From NCBI GenBank assembly GCA_018823835.1, contig JAHJHT010000002.1, forward strand, positions 558,001 through 622,000: a stretch of DNA of 64,000 nt. Reading direction: 5' to 3'. Origin of the DNA: Alphaproteobacteria bacterium. Its GTDB lineage: Bacteria; Pseudomonadota; Alphaproteobacteria; Rhizobiales; Rhizobiaceae. Below the pieces are notes generated by a model. It had not been told where the DNA came from, did not search any database, and saw only the letters and a program-made list of their open reading frames with translations. The position numbers were made by a program, and so were the translations under genes. Below, in pieces: positions 1-9,759 of this stretch. Each line of letters begins with the position of its first letter. Positions within the stretch are counted from its first letter, which is position 1.

Positions 1-525
1 CTGGCCGACGCGCTCGGCGTCAAGACCATGATCTGCCCCTATCTGGTGGCCGAGGCGCGGCCGGCCGACGCCGCCGGCTGGCGCGGCTTCGGCGAGCGCC
101 TCGCCGCCATCGGCGAAAAGACCACGAAGGCCGGCTACGGCTTTGCCTGGCACAATCACGATTTCGAGTTCAAGAAGCTCGCCGACGGCAGCGTGCCGCA
201 GGAGCACATTTTCGAATCGGCTCCCGACCTCGGCTGGGAAATGGATCTTGCCTGGCTGGTGCGCGGCGGCTCGGAGCCACTCGCCTGGATCGACCGCTTC
301 GGCAAGCGCATCGTGGCAGTGCACGTCAAGGACATCGCCAAGCCGGGCCAGGGCCTGGACGAGGACGGCTGGAGCGACGTCGGCCACGGCACCATCGACT
401 GGGCGGCGATGCTGAAAGCGTTGCGGGCGAAGACGCCGGCGAAGCACTTCGTCATGGAGCAGGACAATCCAAACGACATCGAGCGTTTCGCGCGCCGTTC
501 CATCGAAGCCGTCAGTTCATACTAG
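1..525 (+). CDS. Sugar phosphate isomerase/epimerase (TIM barrel), 5' end outside window
   Basis: The frame is open from base 1 to a TAG at 523-525, so the N-terminus lies outside the window. The visible part (about 174 residues) looks like the C-terminal half of a xylose-isomerase-like TIM barrel of the AP-endonuclease-2 family. It has the metal-ligand-type segments WHNHDFEF, WEMDLAWL, VHVKDI and a terminal FVMEQDNP. Members isomerise or epimerise sugars, inosose or hydroxypyruvate. The next gene, 25 nt downstream on the same strand, is a Gfo/Idh/MocA dehydrogenase, a common partner in sugar or inositol catabolism, so the two are probably one operon. The substrate cannot be read from sequence. 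Confidence 0.85.
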   Translation: MADALGVKTMICPYLVAEARPADAAGWRGFGERLAAIGEKTTKAGYGFAWHNHDFEFKKLADGSVPQEHIFESAPDLGWEMDLAWLVRGGSEPLAWIDRFGKRIVAVHVKDIAKPGQGLDEDGWSDVGHGTIDWAAMLKALRAKTPAKHFVMEQDNPNDIERFARRSIEAVSSY

Positions 526-550
526 CAAGAGATTTTCAGGAGCACTCCCC

Positions 551-1696
551 ATGGCACGCAAACTCGGAGTCGGCATCGTCGGCTGCGGCAACATCTCGGC
601 CGCGTATTTCTCGCTCGCGCCGCTGTTCAAGGGCATCAAGGTCACGGCCTGCGCCGACATCAACCCGGCGGCGGCAAAGGCCCGTGCCAAGGAATTCGGC
701 GTCCGCGCCGAGGCGACGGTCGAGGACCTGATGAAGGCGAAGGACGTCGACATCGTCGTCAACCTGACCGTGCCGGCAGTCCATTACGCGATCTCGCGCC
801 AGGCGCTCGACGCCGGCAAGCACGTCTATTCGGAAAAGCCCTTCGTGCTCGACGTCAAGGAAGGGCTCGACCTGAAGAAGCGCGCCGACAAGCAGGGCCT
901 GCGCGTCGGCTCCGCGCCCGACACCTTTCTCGGCGGCGCGCACCAGCAGGCGCGCCACCTGGTCGACAGCGGCGCGGTCGGCCGCATCACCGGCGGTACC
1001 TGCCATGTGATGAGCCACGGCATGGAGCACTGGCACCCGAACCCGGACTTCTTCTTCCTGCCGGGCGCCGGACCGATCCTCGACCTCGGGCCCTACTACA
1101 TCACCAACCTGATCCAGCTGATCGGGCCGGTGAAGCGGGTCACGGCGCTGACCTCGACGCCCAGCAAGGAGCGCACCATCGGCAACGGCCCGCGGCTTGG
1201 CGAGAAGGTGCCGGTGAAGACGCCGACGACCATCCACGCGATCATGGAATTCGAGAGCGGCGCGGTGGTGACTTTCAACGCCAGCTGGGACGTCTGGCAG
1301 CACGGCCACTCGCCGATGGAACTCTATGGCGAGGACGGCACGCTGCACGTGCCCGACCCCAACTTCTTCGGCGGCGATCTCGCCATGACGAAGCAGGACA
1401 AGCCGGTGAAGAAGCTGCCGAAGTGGCAGCATCCCTTTGGCGTGCCCAACCAGAAGCATGCGCGCGGCATGATGGCCAATTACCGCACCGCGGGACTCGC
1501 CGACATGGCGCTGGCGATCGCCGAGGACCGCCCGCATCGCTGCTCGCTCGACATGGCGCTGCACGCCATCGACGTGATGACCGGCATCCTGAAGTCGGGC
1601 GAGACGGGCAAGTTCGTCGCCATGCGCACGACCTGCGAACGGCCCGAGGCACTCGGGGCCAAGCAGGCACGGGCCATGCTGGCAAAGAAGGCCTAG
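551..1696 (+). CDS. Gfo/Idh/MocA family NAD(P)-dependent oxidoreductase
   Basis: A 381-residue protein with the family's Rossmann start (GIVGCGNIS, residues about 8-16), the SEKPFVL motif near residue 97 that carries the conserved Lys of the nucleotide/substrate site, and a C-terminal beta-sheet dimerisation domain. These cytosolic enzymes oxidise or reduce sugars, inositols or their acids with NAD(P)H. The ATG is preceded by AGGAG-like sequence at 538-543. It lies 25 nt after the sugar isomerase gene, so the two probably act on the same carbohydrate. Nothing visible fixes the substrate. Confidence 0.9.
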   Translation: MARKLGVGIVGCGNISAAYFSLAPLFKGIKVTACADINPAAAKARAKEFGVRAEATVEDLMKAKDVDIVVNLTVPAVHYAISRQALDAGKHVYSEKPFVLDVKEGLDLKKRADKQGLRVGSAPDTFLGGAHQQARHLVDSGAVGRITGGTCHVMSHGMEHWHPNPDFFFLPGAGPILDLGPYYITNLIQLIGPVKRVTALTSTPSKERTIGNGPRLGEKVPVKTPTTIHAIMEFESGAVVTFNASWDVWQHGHSPMELYGEDGTLHVPDPNFFGGDLAMTKQDKPVKKLPKWQHPFGVPNQKHARGMMANYRTAGLADMALAIAEDRPHRCSLDMALHAIDVMTGILKSGETGKFVAMRTTCERPEALGAKQARAMLAKKA

Positions 1697-1713
1697 GCCT
1701 CCGATCCGGGAGA

Positions 1714-1729
1714 GCGGCCCGCCGGCCGC
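1714..1729. terminator. Short GC-only hairpin between convergent genes
   Basis: GCGGCC (1714-1719) pairs with GGCCGC (1724-1729) over a 4-nt loop, in the 40-bp gap between the ends of two convergent genes. There is no U-tract on either strand, so this is a weak terminator candidate based on position and stem only. Confidence 0.3.
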
Positions 1730-1736
1730 CTCCCCC

Positions 1737-2105
1737 TCAGGCCGTCACATAGACGAGTATGGCGAGGTAGGTCAGGTTGTGCAGAAGCTGGTCGACGCCG
1801 ATGGCGTTCCAGAAGCGGGCGCCCTCGCGGATATCGCAGCGCCTGACGACCTGCTCCTTCACCCAGTCGATATGGTAGTGAACCACGAACTCGGCGACGA
1901 GCACCGTCAGGATGACGGAAGGCGACGGCATCACCGCCAGCAGCGCGATGAAGGTGCCGGTGACGTGGGAGCCGGCATGGACGAGGCCGCCCGGCGCGCC
2001 GTAGGTGCCTTTCTGCGACAGCTGCCACGGTGTCTGGAAGACGAAGTCGCAAAGGCAGTGCTTGACCAGAAGCAGGGCGAGAAGGGTAATCGCGGCGGAA
2101 GTCAT
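1737..2105 (-). CDS. DUF3307 domain membrane protein
   Basis: A 122-residue protein with about three hydrophobic segments. The DUF3307-type N-terminus HCLCDFVFQTPWQ is followed by a His-containing VHAGSHVTGTF segment and a YHIDWVKE segment. The start is the ATG at 2103-2105 (MTSAAITLL); the longer in-frame extension upstream is Arg-rich, low in hydrophobicity and unlikely. Proteins of this family are small integral inner-membrane proteins of unknown function with conserved His and Asp. It stands alone, convergent with the Gfo/Idh gene and divergent from the ABC exporter. Confidence 0.8.
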   Translation of the reverse strand: MTSAAITLLALLLVKHCLCDFVFQTPWQLSQKGTYGAPGGLVHAGSHVTGTFIALLAVMPSPSVILTVLVAEFVVHYHIDWVKEQVVRRCDIREGARFWNAIGVDQLLHNLTYLAILVYVTA

Positions 2106-2261
2106 CCGAAGTCCCGTTTGTCGTTCGCGAGGCGTCCGCACCGCGGCCCGCAACCTGCGGGACGGTCGCCGGCCTGTCAATTGCGCGAGGGCCCAAAAGG
2201 CCTTCCCCTTGGGGAGGCGCGCATTGCAGAGAAGGCCGGCCTGCACCATCTATAGGCGCAG

Positions 2262-4154
<1,893 letters not shown>

Positions 4155-4160
4155 GGTACG

Positions 4161-4475
4161 TCAGGCGGCGAGCTTCAGCCCGACGATGCCGGTGACGATC
4201 AGGCCGATGCAGGTGATGCGGACCGGCGTTGCCGGTTCGCCGAGCAGCCAGATGCCGAGGATCGCCGTGCCGACCGTGCCGATGCCGGTCCAGACCGCGT
4301 AAGCGGTGCCAACCGGCAGCGCCTTCAGCGCCAGGCCGAGCAGGCCGAGGCTGGCCAGGATGCAGGCGATGGTGACGACGGTCGGCGTCAGCCTGGTGAA
4401 GCCGTGCGTGTATTTGAGGCCCATGGCCCAGGCGATCTCGAACAGGCCGGCGACAAACAGAATGAGCCAATGCAT
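4161..4475 (-). CDS. sugE: SMR family guanidinium exporter SugE/Gdx
   Basis: A 104-residue protein with four transmembrane helices and the SMR hallmarks: the membrane Glu in [12 protein letters not shown] (residue 13) and the WTGIGTVG segment. The SugE/Gdx branch is marked by GLFEIAWA and by the context. These proteins form antiparallel dimers that exchange guanidinium for protons. The ATG at 4473-4475 has a GGGAGAA Shine-Dalgarno at 4482-4488. Directly upstream are two ACGR-loop hairpins of the guanidine-II riboswitch, which strongly supports a guanidinium substrate rather than a generic drug. It follows mgdD on the same strand with only 90 nt between. Confidence 0.92.
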   Translation of the reverse strand: MHWLILFVAGLFEIAWAMGLKYTHGFTRLTPTVVTIACILASLGLLGLALKALPVGTAYAVWTGIGTVGTAILGIWLLGEPATPVRITCIGLIVTGIVGLKLAA

Positions 4476-4493
4476 CGTGCATTCTCCCGTAAT

Positions 4494-4542
4494 GAAAGGG
4501 CCGTCCCTTCCGGTTCGCTAGAGCTGGTCGAGGTCGTCCCCG
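4494..4542 (-). promoter_or_regulatory. Guanidine-II (mini-ykkC) riboswitch upstream of sugE
   Basis: Read on the minus strand there are two hairpins. Hairpin P1 (4542-4529) has a 5-bp stem, CGGGG with CCTCG including one G-U, closing an ACGA loop. Hairpin P2 (4511-4494) has a 7-bp stem, GGAAGGG with CCCTTTC including one G-U, closing an ACGG loop. Two short stems with ACGR loops joined by a linker define the mini-ykkC motif, now called guanidine-II. P2 ends 6 nt before the sugE Shine-Dalgarno, the geometry expected for control of translation initiation. The spacing, both loops and the downstream guanidinium exporter agree. I did not run a covariance model. Confidence 0.88.
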
Positions 4543-4565
4543 CCGCTGTTCGGCCGTGCCGGGCG

Positions 4566-5201
4566 TCACACGCCGTATGACGCCTCGCCGACCTCTATGC
4601 CGTAGGCGGCGCCTGCGTCCAGCATCATGTGCCAGAGGCTCTCGGCGAAGCTGGTGAAGACGAGAAGGTTGAAGGTGGCCGCGCCGCCTGCCGTGTCTTC
4701 GCCGCGCCACAGCGTGACGGCGGTGTGGTCGACGGATGTCGCCGCGGCAGTGCCGACCGGAAACACCGAGGCGTCGAGATCGAGCGAGCAGAATTTCGCC
4801 AGCACGTCACGCGCCCGCGGTCCGGCGATGCGGATCAGCGCGCGGGCATCGGACTGGTCCGACAGCGACGCCGCGCCTGCAAGGGGGCCGGCAAGTGATG
4901 CCAGCGGCGAGGCGAGGCCATCGCGCGGGGAGAGCGCCAGGAACTGGTCGGGACCCGACCAGATGAGCAGGCTGCCGCCCGCCGCCACGGCCTTGGGCTT
5001 TAAGGGTGCGGCGACGCCGAAATGTGCCTTCGCGGCCTTGGCCAGCGCGCTCGCCTTGCCACGCCGCGCCATGACCTGAACCAGCGCGAAATCGCTCAGG
5101 CCCGTATAGGCAACGCCCGATCCGCCGGTCTCGGCGCCGTGATGGCCGGGCTTCAGAACATGCGACAGCGGCGCCGTCGCGACCCAGGACAATTCAGCCA
5201 C
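4566..5201 (-). CDS. mgdD: N-methylglutamate dehydrogenase subunit D (sarcosine oxidase gamma-like)
   Basis: A 211-residue protein of the SoxG family (sarcosine oxidase gamma subunit), a small GcvT-like fold that helps hold the heterotetramer together. Recognisable segments are VQVMARRGK, GPDQFLAL and SLSDQSDARALIRIAGP. The start is the GTG at 5199-5201, which overlaps the end of mgdC by 8 nt, so translation is probably coupled; the longer in-frame reading inside mgdC is Arg/Ser-rich shadow. It is the last gene of the mgs-gmaS-mgd operon. The soxG name would be given by similarity alone, but position next to gmaS and mgsABC points to N-methylglutamate rather than sarcosine. Confidence 0.88.
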   Translation of the reverse strand: MAELSWVATAPLSHVLKPGHHGAETGGSGVAYTGLSDFALVQVMARRGKASALAKAAKAHFGVAAPLKPKAVAAGGSLLIWSGPDQFLALSPRDGLASPLASLAGPLAGAASLSDQSDARALIRIAGPRARDVLAKFCSLDLDASVFPVGTAAATSVDHTAVTLWRGEDTAGGAATFNLLVFTSFAESLWHMMLDAGAAYGIEVGEASYGV

Positions 5202-8175
5202 GCTGGCGTCCTCCCTCGGGATCGTAGAAGACCGGGTTGCAGATCTCGACATCGTAGTCCTCGCCGCGCAGCGGATCGTGCGCGCGCATGACTTCGCCGA
5301 TGCGGTCGCGCCCGCGGGCAAGCAGGCCGAGCCCTATCCACTGGTCGAGCATCGGCGAGAAGCAGACCGACGTGACATAGCCGTGATCGGTCGACGGTTC
5401 GGGCATCTCGCCCATCGGGATCAGATGCGCGCCCGAGCGCAGGCGGCGCGCCTTGTCAGTCGGCCTTATGCCGACGACAACCTGCCGGTCGGGCGCGGTG
5501 AGCGCGTCGCGGCCGGCCATGGTGCGGCCGATATAGTCCTTCTTGGACGACATCATCTTCCCGAGGCCGAGGTCGCCGGCAGTGGTGGTGCCGTTGAGCT
5601 CGGGACCGGCGACGTGCCCCTTCTCGACGCGCATGACGCCGAGCGCCTCGGTGCCGTAGGGGATGATGCCGAAGGGCTCGCCGGCGCGCATCAGGTTGCG
5701 CACCAGCGCGTCGCCGAAACGGGCCGGGACCGAGATCTCGAAGGCCATCTCGCCGGAGAAGGAGATGCGGAAGAGACGCGCCCTTATGCCGCCGCGCAGC
5801 GCGACCTCGCGCACGCCCATGAAGGGGAATCCTTCGTTGGACAGGTCTTCTTCGGGATCGACGATCTCGCGCAGCAGGTCGCGGACCTTGGGCCCGGCGA
5901 TGGAGAACTGCGCCCACTGGTCCGAGACCGAGGTGAGCTGCACGTCGAGTTCCGGGAACAGCACCTGGCGGCAGAATTCGAGATGCTGCATCACCGGCCC
6001 GGCCTTGGCCGTGGTGGTGGTCAGGAAATAGTGATCCTCGGCGAGCCGCGACGTGGTGCCGTCGTCATAGACCATGCCGTCCTCGCGCAGCATCAGCCCG
6101 TAGCGCGCCTTGCCGACGGCGAGCGTGGAGAAGGTGTTGATGTAGACGCGGTCGAGGAAGGCGCCGGCGTCGGGGCCGTGCACGTCGATCTTGCCGAGCG
6201 TCGAGACATCGCAGAAGCCGACGCCCGAGCGCACCGTCCTGACCTCGCGGGTGACCGATTCCAGCCAGTCCTTCTCGCCGGCGCGCGGATACCATTGCGC
6301 CCGCTTCCACAGCCCGGTGTCGACGAAGACCGCGCCCTGCTCCTCGGCCCAGTGATGGGACGGCGTCAGGCGGGTGGCGTGGAAGTGCTCGCCCCGGTTG
6401 GTGCCGGCCAGCGCACCCATGGACGTGGGCACATAGGGCGGGCGGTAGATGGTGGTGCCGGTTTCGGGAATGGAGCGGCCGGTGACCGCCGCCATGATGG
6501 CGAGGCCCGAGACGTTGGAGGTCTTGCCCTGGTCGGTCGCCATGCCGAGGGTGGTATAGCGCTTCAGGTGCTCGACCGACTGGAAACCCTCGCGCGCCGA
6601 CAGTTCGATGTCGGAAGCGGTGACGTCGTTCTGGTAATCGACGAAGGCCTTGCCCTTGCCGGCGACATGCCAGACCGGCGACAGCGGCGTTTCCGGCGCG
6701 TCGGCGGCGGAGGATGCCTTGCCGGCGCTCTTCGAAAAGCCGAGATCGGACGCGGCCGAGGCGCCGGCGGCGTGGCCGTCGGCAAGACAGGCGGCAAGCC
6801 CGAAGGAGCCGTTGGCGGCACCGGCGGCATGCATGCCGGGCGGCGGCGAGTCGGGCACGAAGGCTGCGATGTCGTTGCGCCATTTCGGCCGGCCGCGGTG
6901 ATAGGAGGTAAGCGCCAGCGCCGGGTTCCAGCCGCCCGAGACGGCGAGGCCGTCGGCCTCGACGGTGGCGCGGGCGCCACCGGCGAGCGCGACCGAGATC
7001 GAGCCGATGCCGTCCTTGCCGCCGTCGACCCTGTCGACCGCACCGTTGAGAATGGCGAAGCCGGCGCCCCTGGCCGTTTCGCGCTGCGCGGCCGAGATCT
7101 CGGCGCGGGAATCGACCACGGCGGCAACCGCCAGCCCGGCGGCAAGTGCGGCCTCGACCGTCTTCCAGCCGTCGTCATTGTTGGTGAAGAGCGCGATGCG
7201 CCGCGCCGGCGTCGCCGCATAGCGGGAAATGTAGGTGCGCATGGCCGACGCCGTCATGACGCCCGGCACGTCGTTGCCGGGGAAGACGATCGGCCGCTCG
7301 ATGGCGCCGGCTGCGACGACCGAGCGCCTGGCCACGATGCGCCACAGGCGCTGGCGCGGCGTGTGCGCCGGCGGCACTGGCAAATGGTCGCTGACGCGCT
7401 CGAGCGCGGAATGGACGCCGCCGTCATAGACGCCGGTGACGGTGGTGCGCGCCATGATGCGGACGTTGGGCAGGGCTTCGAGCTCGGCAAGCGCCTTCGC
7501 AGCCCATTCGCCGGACGGCATGCTGTCGATCTCGCCGCCATCCGACAGCAGGCGGCCGCCGAACTGCGTTCCCTCGTCGCACAGGATGACGCGGGCGCCG
7601 GTGCGGCCGGCGGCGAGGGCCGCCGCAAGGCCGGTCGGGCCACCGCCGGCGACGAGCACGTCGCAATGCGCCCAGGCCTTTTCGTAGCTGTCCGGATCGG
7701 GCGCCTCGGCGGCGCGGCCGAGACCGGCGGCGCGGCGGATCAGCGGCTCGTAGAGCTTTTCCCAGAGCGCGGCCGGCCACATGAAGGTCTTGTAGTAGAA
7801 GCCGGCAACGAAGATCGGCGAGGCAAGCTGGTTGACCGACAGGAAGTCGTGGCGCAGCGACGGCCAGCGGTTCTGGCTCGCCGCCTCCAGACCGTCATAG
7901 AGCTCGGCCGTGGTTGCCTTGGTGTTGGGCTCGCGCCTTGCGCCGCTGCGCAGCTCGACGAGTGCGTTGGGCTCCTCCGATCCGGCGGTCAGGATGCCGC
8001 GCGGACGGTGATACTTGAACGAGCGGCCGACCAGCCTGACGCCGTTGGCAACGAGCGCGGAGGCCAGCGTGTCGCCGGCATAGCCGGTCATCGGCTTGCC
8101 GTCGAAGGTGAAGTTCATCGGCGTCGAGCGGTCGATCAGGCCGCCGGAGGCGAGGCGATGTGACTGGCTGCTCAT
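5194..8175 (-). CDS. mgdC: N-methylglutamate dehydrogenase subunit C (sarcosine oxidase alpha-like)
   Basis: A 993-residue protein with the sarcosine oxidase alpha layout. An N-terminal 2Fe-2S-ferredoxin-like Fer2_4 domain (residues about 20-105) is followed by a dinucleotide-binding domain starting at AGGGPTG (176-182). A C-terminal tetrahydrofolate-binding GcvT domain spans about 610-985. The flavin subunit oxidises the N-methyl group and the GcvT domain receives the C1 unit, so products are glutamate and methylene-tetrahydrofolate or formaldehyde. It overlaps mgdB by 4 nt and mgdD by 8 nt. Full length for the family, no lesion seen. A very long open frame on the opposite strand here is a high-GC shadow. 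Confidence 0.92.
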   Translation of the reverse strand: MSSQSHRLASGGLIDRSTPMNFTFDGKPMTGYAGDTLASALVANGVRLVGRSFKYHRPRGILTAGSEEPNALVELRSGARREPNTKATTAELYDGLEAASQNRWPSLRHDFLSVNQLASPIFVAGFYYKTFMWPAALWEKLYEPLIRRAAGLGRAAEAPDPDSYEKAWAHCDVLVAGGGPTGLAAALAAGRTGARVILCDEGTQFGGRLLSDGGEIDSMPSGEWAAKALAELEALPNVRIMARTTVTGVYDGGVHSALERVSDHLPVPPAHTPRQRLWRIVARRSVVAAGAIERPIVFPGNDVPGVMTASAMRTYISRYAATPARRIALFTNNDDGWKTVEAALAAGLAVAAVVDSRAEISAAQRETARGAGFAILNGAVDRVDGGKDGIGSISVALAGGARATVEADGLAVSGGWNPALALTSYHRGRPKWRNDIAAFVPDSPPPGMHAAGAANGSFGLAACLADGHAAGASAASDLGFSKSAGKASSAADAPETPLSPVWHVAGKGKAFVDYQNDVTASDIELSAREGFQSVEHLKRYTTLGMATDQGKTSNVSGLAIMAAVTGRSIPETGTTIYRPPYVPTSMGALAGTNRGEHFHATRLTPSHHWAEEQGAVFVDTGLWKRAQWYPRAGEKDWLESVTREVRTVRSGVGFCDVSTLGKIDVHGPDAGAFLDRVYINTFSTLAVGKARYGLMLREDGMVYDDGTTSRLAEDHYFLTTTTAKAGPVMQHLEFCRQVLFPELDVQLTSVSDQWAQFSIAGPKVRDLLREIVDPEEDLSNEGFPFMGVREVALRGGIRARLFRISFSGEMAFEISVPARFGDALVRNLMRAGEPFGIIPYGTEALGVMRVEKGHVAGPELNGTTTAGDLGLGKMMSSKKDYIGRTMAGRDALTAPDRQVVVGIRPTDKARRLRSGAHLIPMGEMPEPSTDHGYVTSVCFSPMLDQWIGLGLLARGRDRIGEVMRAHDPLRGEDYDVEICNPVFYDPEGGRQRG

Positions 8176-8450
8176 CGCTTGCCGACCTTTGCAGCACCGG
8201 CGCCGCGCGCGGCCTCGACGGCGGAAATCTCATGCGTCAGCGTGTTGCGCGTGACCTTCAGCCAGGCGCGGCAGCCCCCGCCGTGGTACCAGAGTTCCTG
8301 CATCTCGCCGGCGACATTGTCGCGCAGAAAGACGTAATCGAGCATTGCATCGACGCCCTGCTCGAGCGACGGGCGCACGGGCGTGGCGTCGCCGAGATAG
8401 CTGAACTCGCCGTTCTCGCGCGGACCGCAATATGGACAGGCTATGCGCAT
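8172..8450 (-). CDS. mgdB: N-methylglutamate dehydrogenase subunit B (sarcosine oxidase delta-like)
   Basis: A 92-residue SoxD-family protein with the zinc-binding N-terminus MRIACPYCG and the later GGGCRAWLKV segment that supplies the remaining His/Cys ligands. The delta subunit is a small zinc protein that stabilises the alpha-beta interface of the heterotetramer. It sits between mgdA (16 nt upstream) and mgdC (4-nt ATGA overlap), the standard B-D-A-G order of sarcosine-oxidase-like operons. Confidence 0.92.
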   Translation of the reverse strand: MRIACPYCGPRENGEFSYLGDATPVRPSLEQGVDAMLDYVFLRDNVAGEMQELWYHGGGCRAWLKVTRNTLTHEISAVEAARGAGAAKVGKR

Positions 8451-8466
8451 CTCTTCTTGGCCGTTC

Positions 8467-9720
8467 TCAATGCAGGTTCGGTTGGGCGCCCATGCCCTTT
8501 TCGTCGATCGTCCAGCCGGTGCGGAAACGGTCGAGGCGGTAGCGCGCCGCTTCCTCGTGCGGCTCGTCGCGCGCCAGCAGGTGGGCGAAGGTCAGGCCCG
8601 CGCCCGGCGTCGCCTTGAAGCCGCCGTAGCACCAGCCGGCATTCAGGTAGAGTCCTTCGACCGGCGTGCGGTCGATGATCGGCGAGCCGTCCATCGACAT
8701 GTCCATGATGCCGCCCCATTGCCGCAGGAGCCGTACGCGGCCGATGATCGGCATCAGCGCCATGCCGCCCTCGCAGACGTCTTCCATGGTCGGCATGTTG
8801 CCGCGCTGGGCGTAGGAGTTGTAGCCGTCTATGTCGCCGCCGAAGACCAAGCCGCCCTTGTCGGACTGGCTGACGTAGAAATGGCCGGCGCCGAAGGTGA
8901 CGACGCCCGGGATCAGCGGCTTGATGGCTTCCGAGACGAAGGCCTGCAGCACGTGGCTCTCGATCGGCAGGCGCAGCCCGGCCATCGCGGCGACGCGCGA
9001 TGAACTGCCGGCGACCGACATGCCGACCTTGCCGGCGCCGATTGCCCCGCGCGACGTCTCGACGCCGATGACCTTGCCGGCCTTGTCACGCGTGAAGCCG
9101 GTGACCTCGCAGTTCTGGATGATGTCGACGCCGAGCTTGTCGGCGGCATGGGCATAGCCCCAGACCACGGCATCATGGCGCGCGGTGCCGGCGCGGCGCT
9201 GCAGCAGGCCGCCCTGGATGGGAAAGCGCGCATGCTCGAAATTGAGGAACGGCATCATCTTCCTGACGCCGTCCTGGTCGAGCAGTTCGGCGTCGATGCC
9301 GTTGATGCGCATGGCGTTGCCGCGCCGCGCATAGGCGTCGCGCTGGGCGTCGGAATGGTAGAGGTTCACGATGCCGCGCTGGCTGACCATCGTGTTGTAG
9401 TTGAGGTCCTGCTCCATCGTCTCCCACAGCTTCATCGACAGCTCGTAGAAGCCGATATTGCCGGGCAGCATGTAGTTGGAGCGGATGATGGTGGTGTTGC
9501 GGCCGGCATTGCCGGAGCCGATCCAGCCCTTCTCGAGCACCGCGACGTTCTTGATGCCGTAGCGGCTGGCGAGGAACCAGGCGGTGGCGAGTCCGTGCCC
9601 GCCGCCACCGATGATGACCACGTCGTAGTGCTTCTTTGGCGCTGCGTCGCGCCAAGTACGCGGCCAGTTCTTGTGGCCGTTGAGCGCCGCGCGGGCGAGG
9701 GAGAAGATCGAGTATTTCAT
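8467..9720 (-). CDS. mgdA: N-methylglutamate dehydrogenase subunit A (sarcosine oxidase beta-like)
   Basis: A 417-residue FAD-dependent amine oxidoreductase. The FAD-binding DVVIIGGGGHG motif is at residues 33-43, followed by EKGWIGSGNAGRNTTIIR and a C-terminal GWCYGGFKATPGAG flavin segment typical of SoxB. It is the catalytic flavin subunit that oxidises the N-methyl secondary amine. It begins the mgdABCD block 39 nt after gmaS. Sequence alone does not separate sarcosine oxidase from N-methylglutamate dehydrogenase; assignment to the latter rests on the unbroken mgsABC-gmaS-mgdABCD order. Confidence 0.9.
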   Translation of the reverse strand: MKYSIFSLARAALNGHKNWPRTWRDAAPKKHYDVVIIGGGGHGLATAWFLASRYGIKNVAVLEKGWIGSGNAGRNTTIIRSNYMLPGNIGFYELSMKLWETMEQDLNYNTMVSQRGIVNLYHSDAQRDAYARRGNAMRINGIDAELLDQDGVRKMMPFLNFEHARFPIQGGLLQRRAGTARHDAVVWGYAHAADKLGVDIIQNCEVTGFTRDKAGKVIGVETSRGAIGAGKVGMSVAGSSSRVAAMAGLRLPIESHVLQAFVSEAIKPLIPGVVTFGAGHFYVSQSDKGGLVFGGDIDGYNSYAQRGNMPTMEDVCEGGMALMPIIGRVRLLRQWGGIMDMSMDGSPIIDRTPVEGLYLNAGWCYGGFKATPGAGLTFAHLLARDEPHEEAARYRLDRFRTGWTIDEKGMGAQPNLH

Positions 9721-9759
9721 TTCCTGCCGTCTCGGACCCGCCCGGCGCGCTTTCGCATG

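Noticed and set aside
5278-8163. Plus-strand open frame of 961 codons
   Set aside because: It lies wholly antisense to mgdC, whose product has clear domains. The antisense product is Arg/Gly/Asp-rich without motifs, a common artefact of high-GC codon use.
4566-8450. True sarcosine oxidase operon
   Set aside because: Subunits are homologous, but the uninterrupted mgsABC-gmaS-mgd order favours N-methylglutamate dehydrogenase. Kept only as an alternative.
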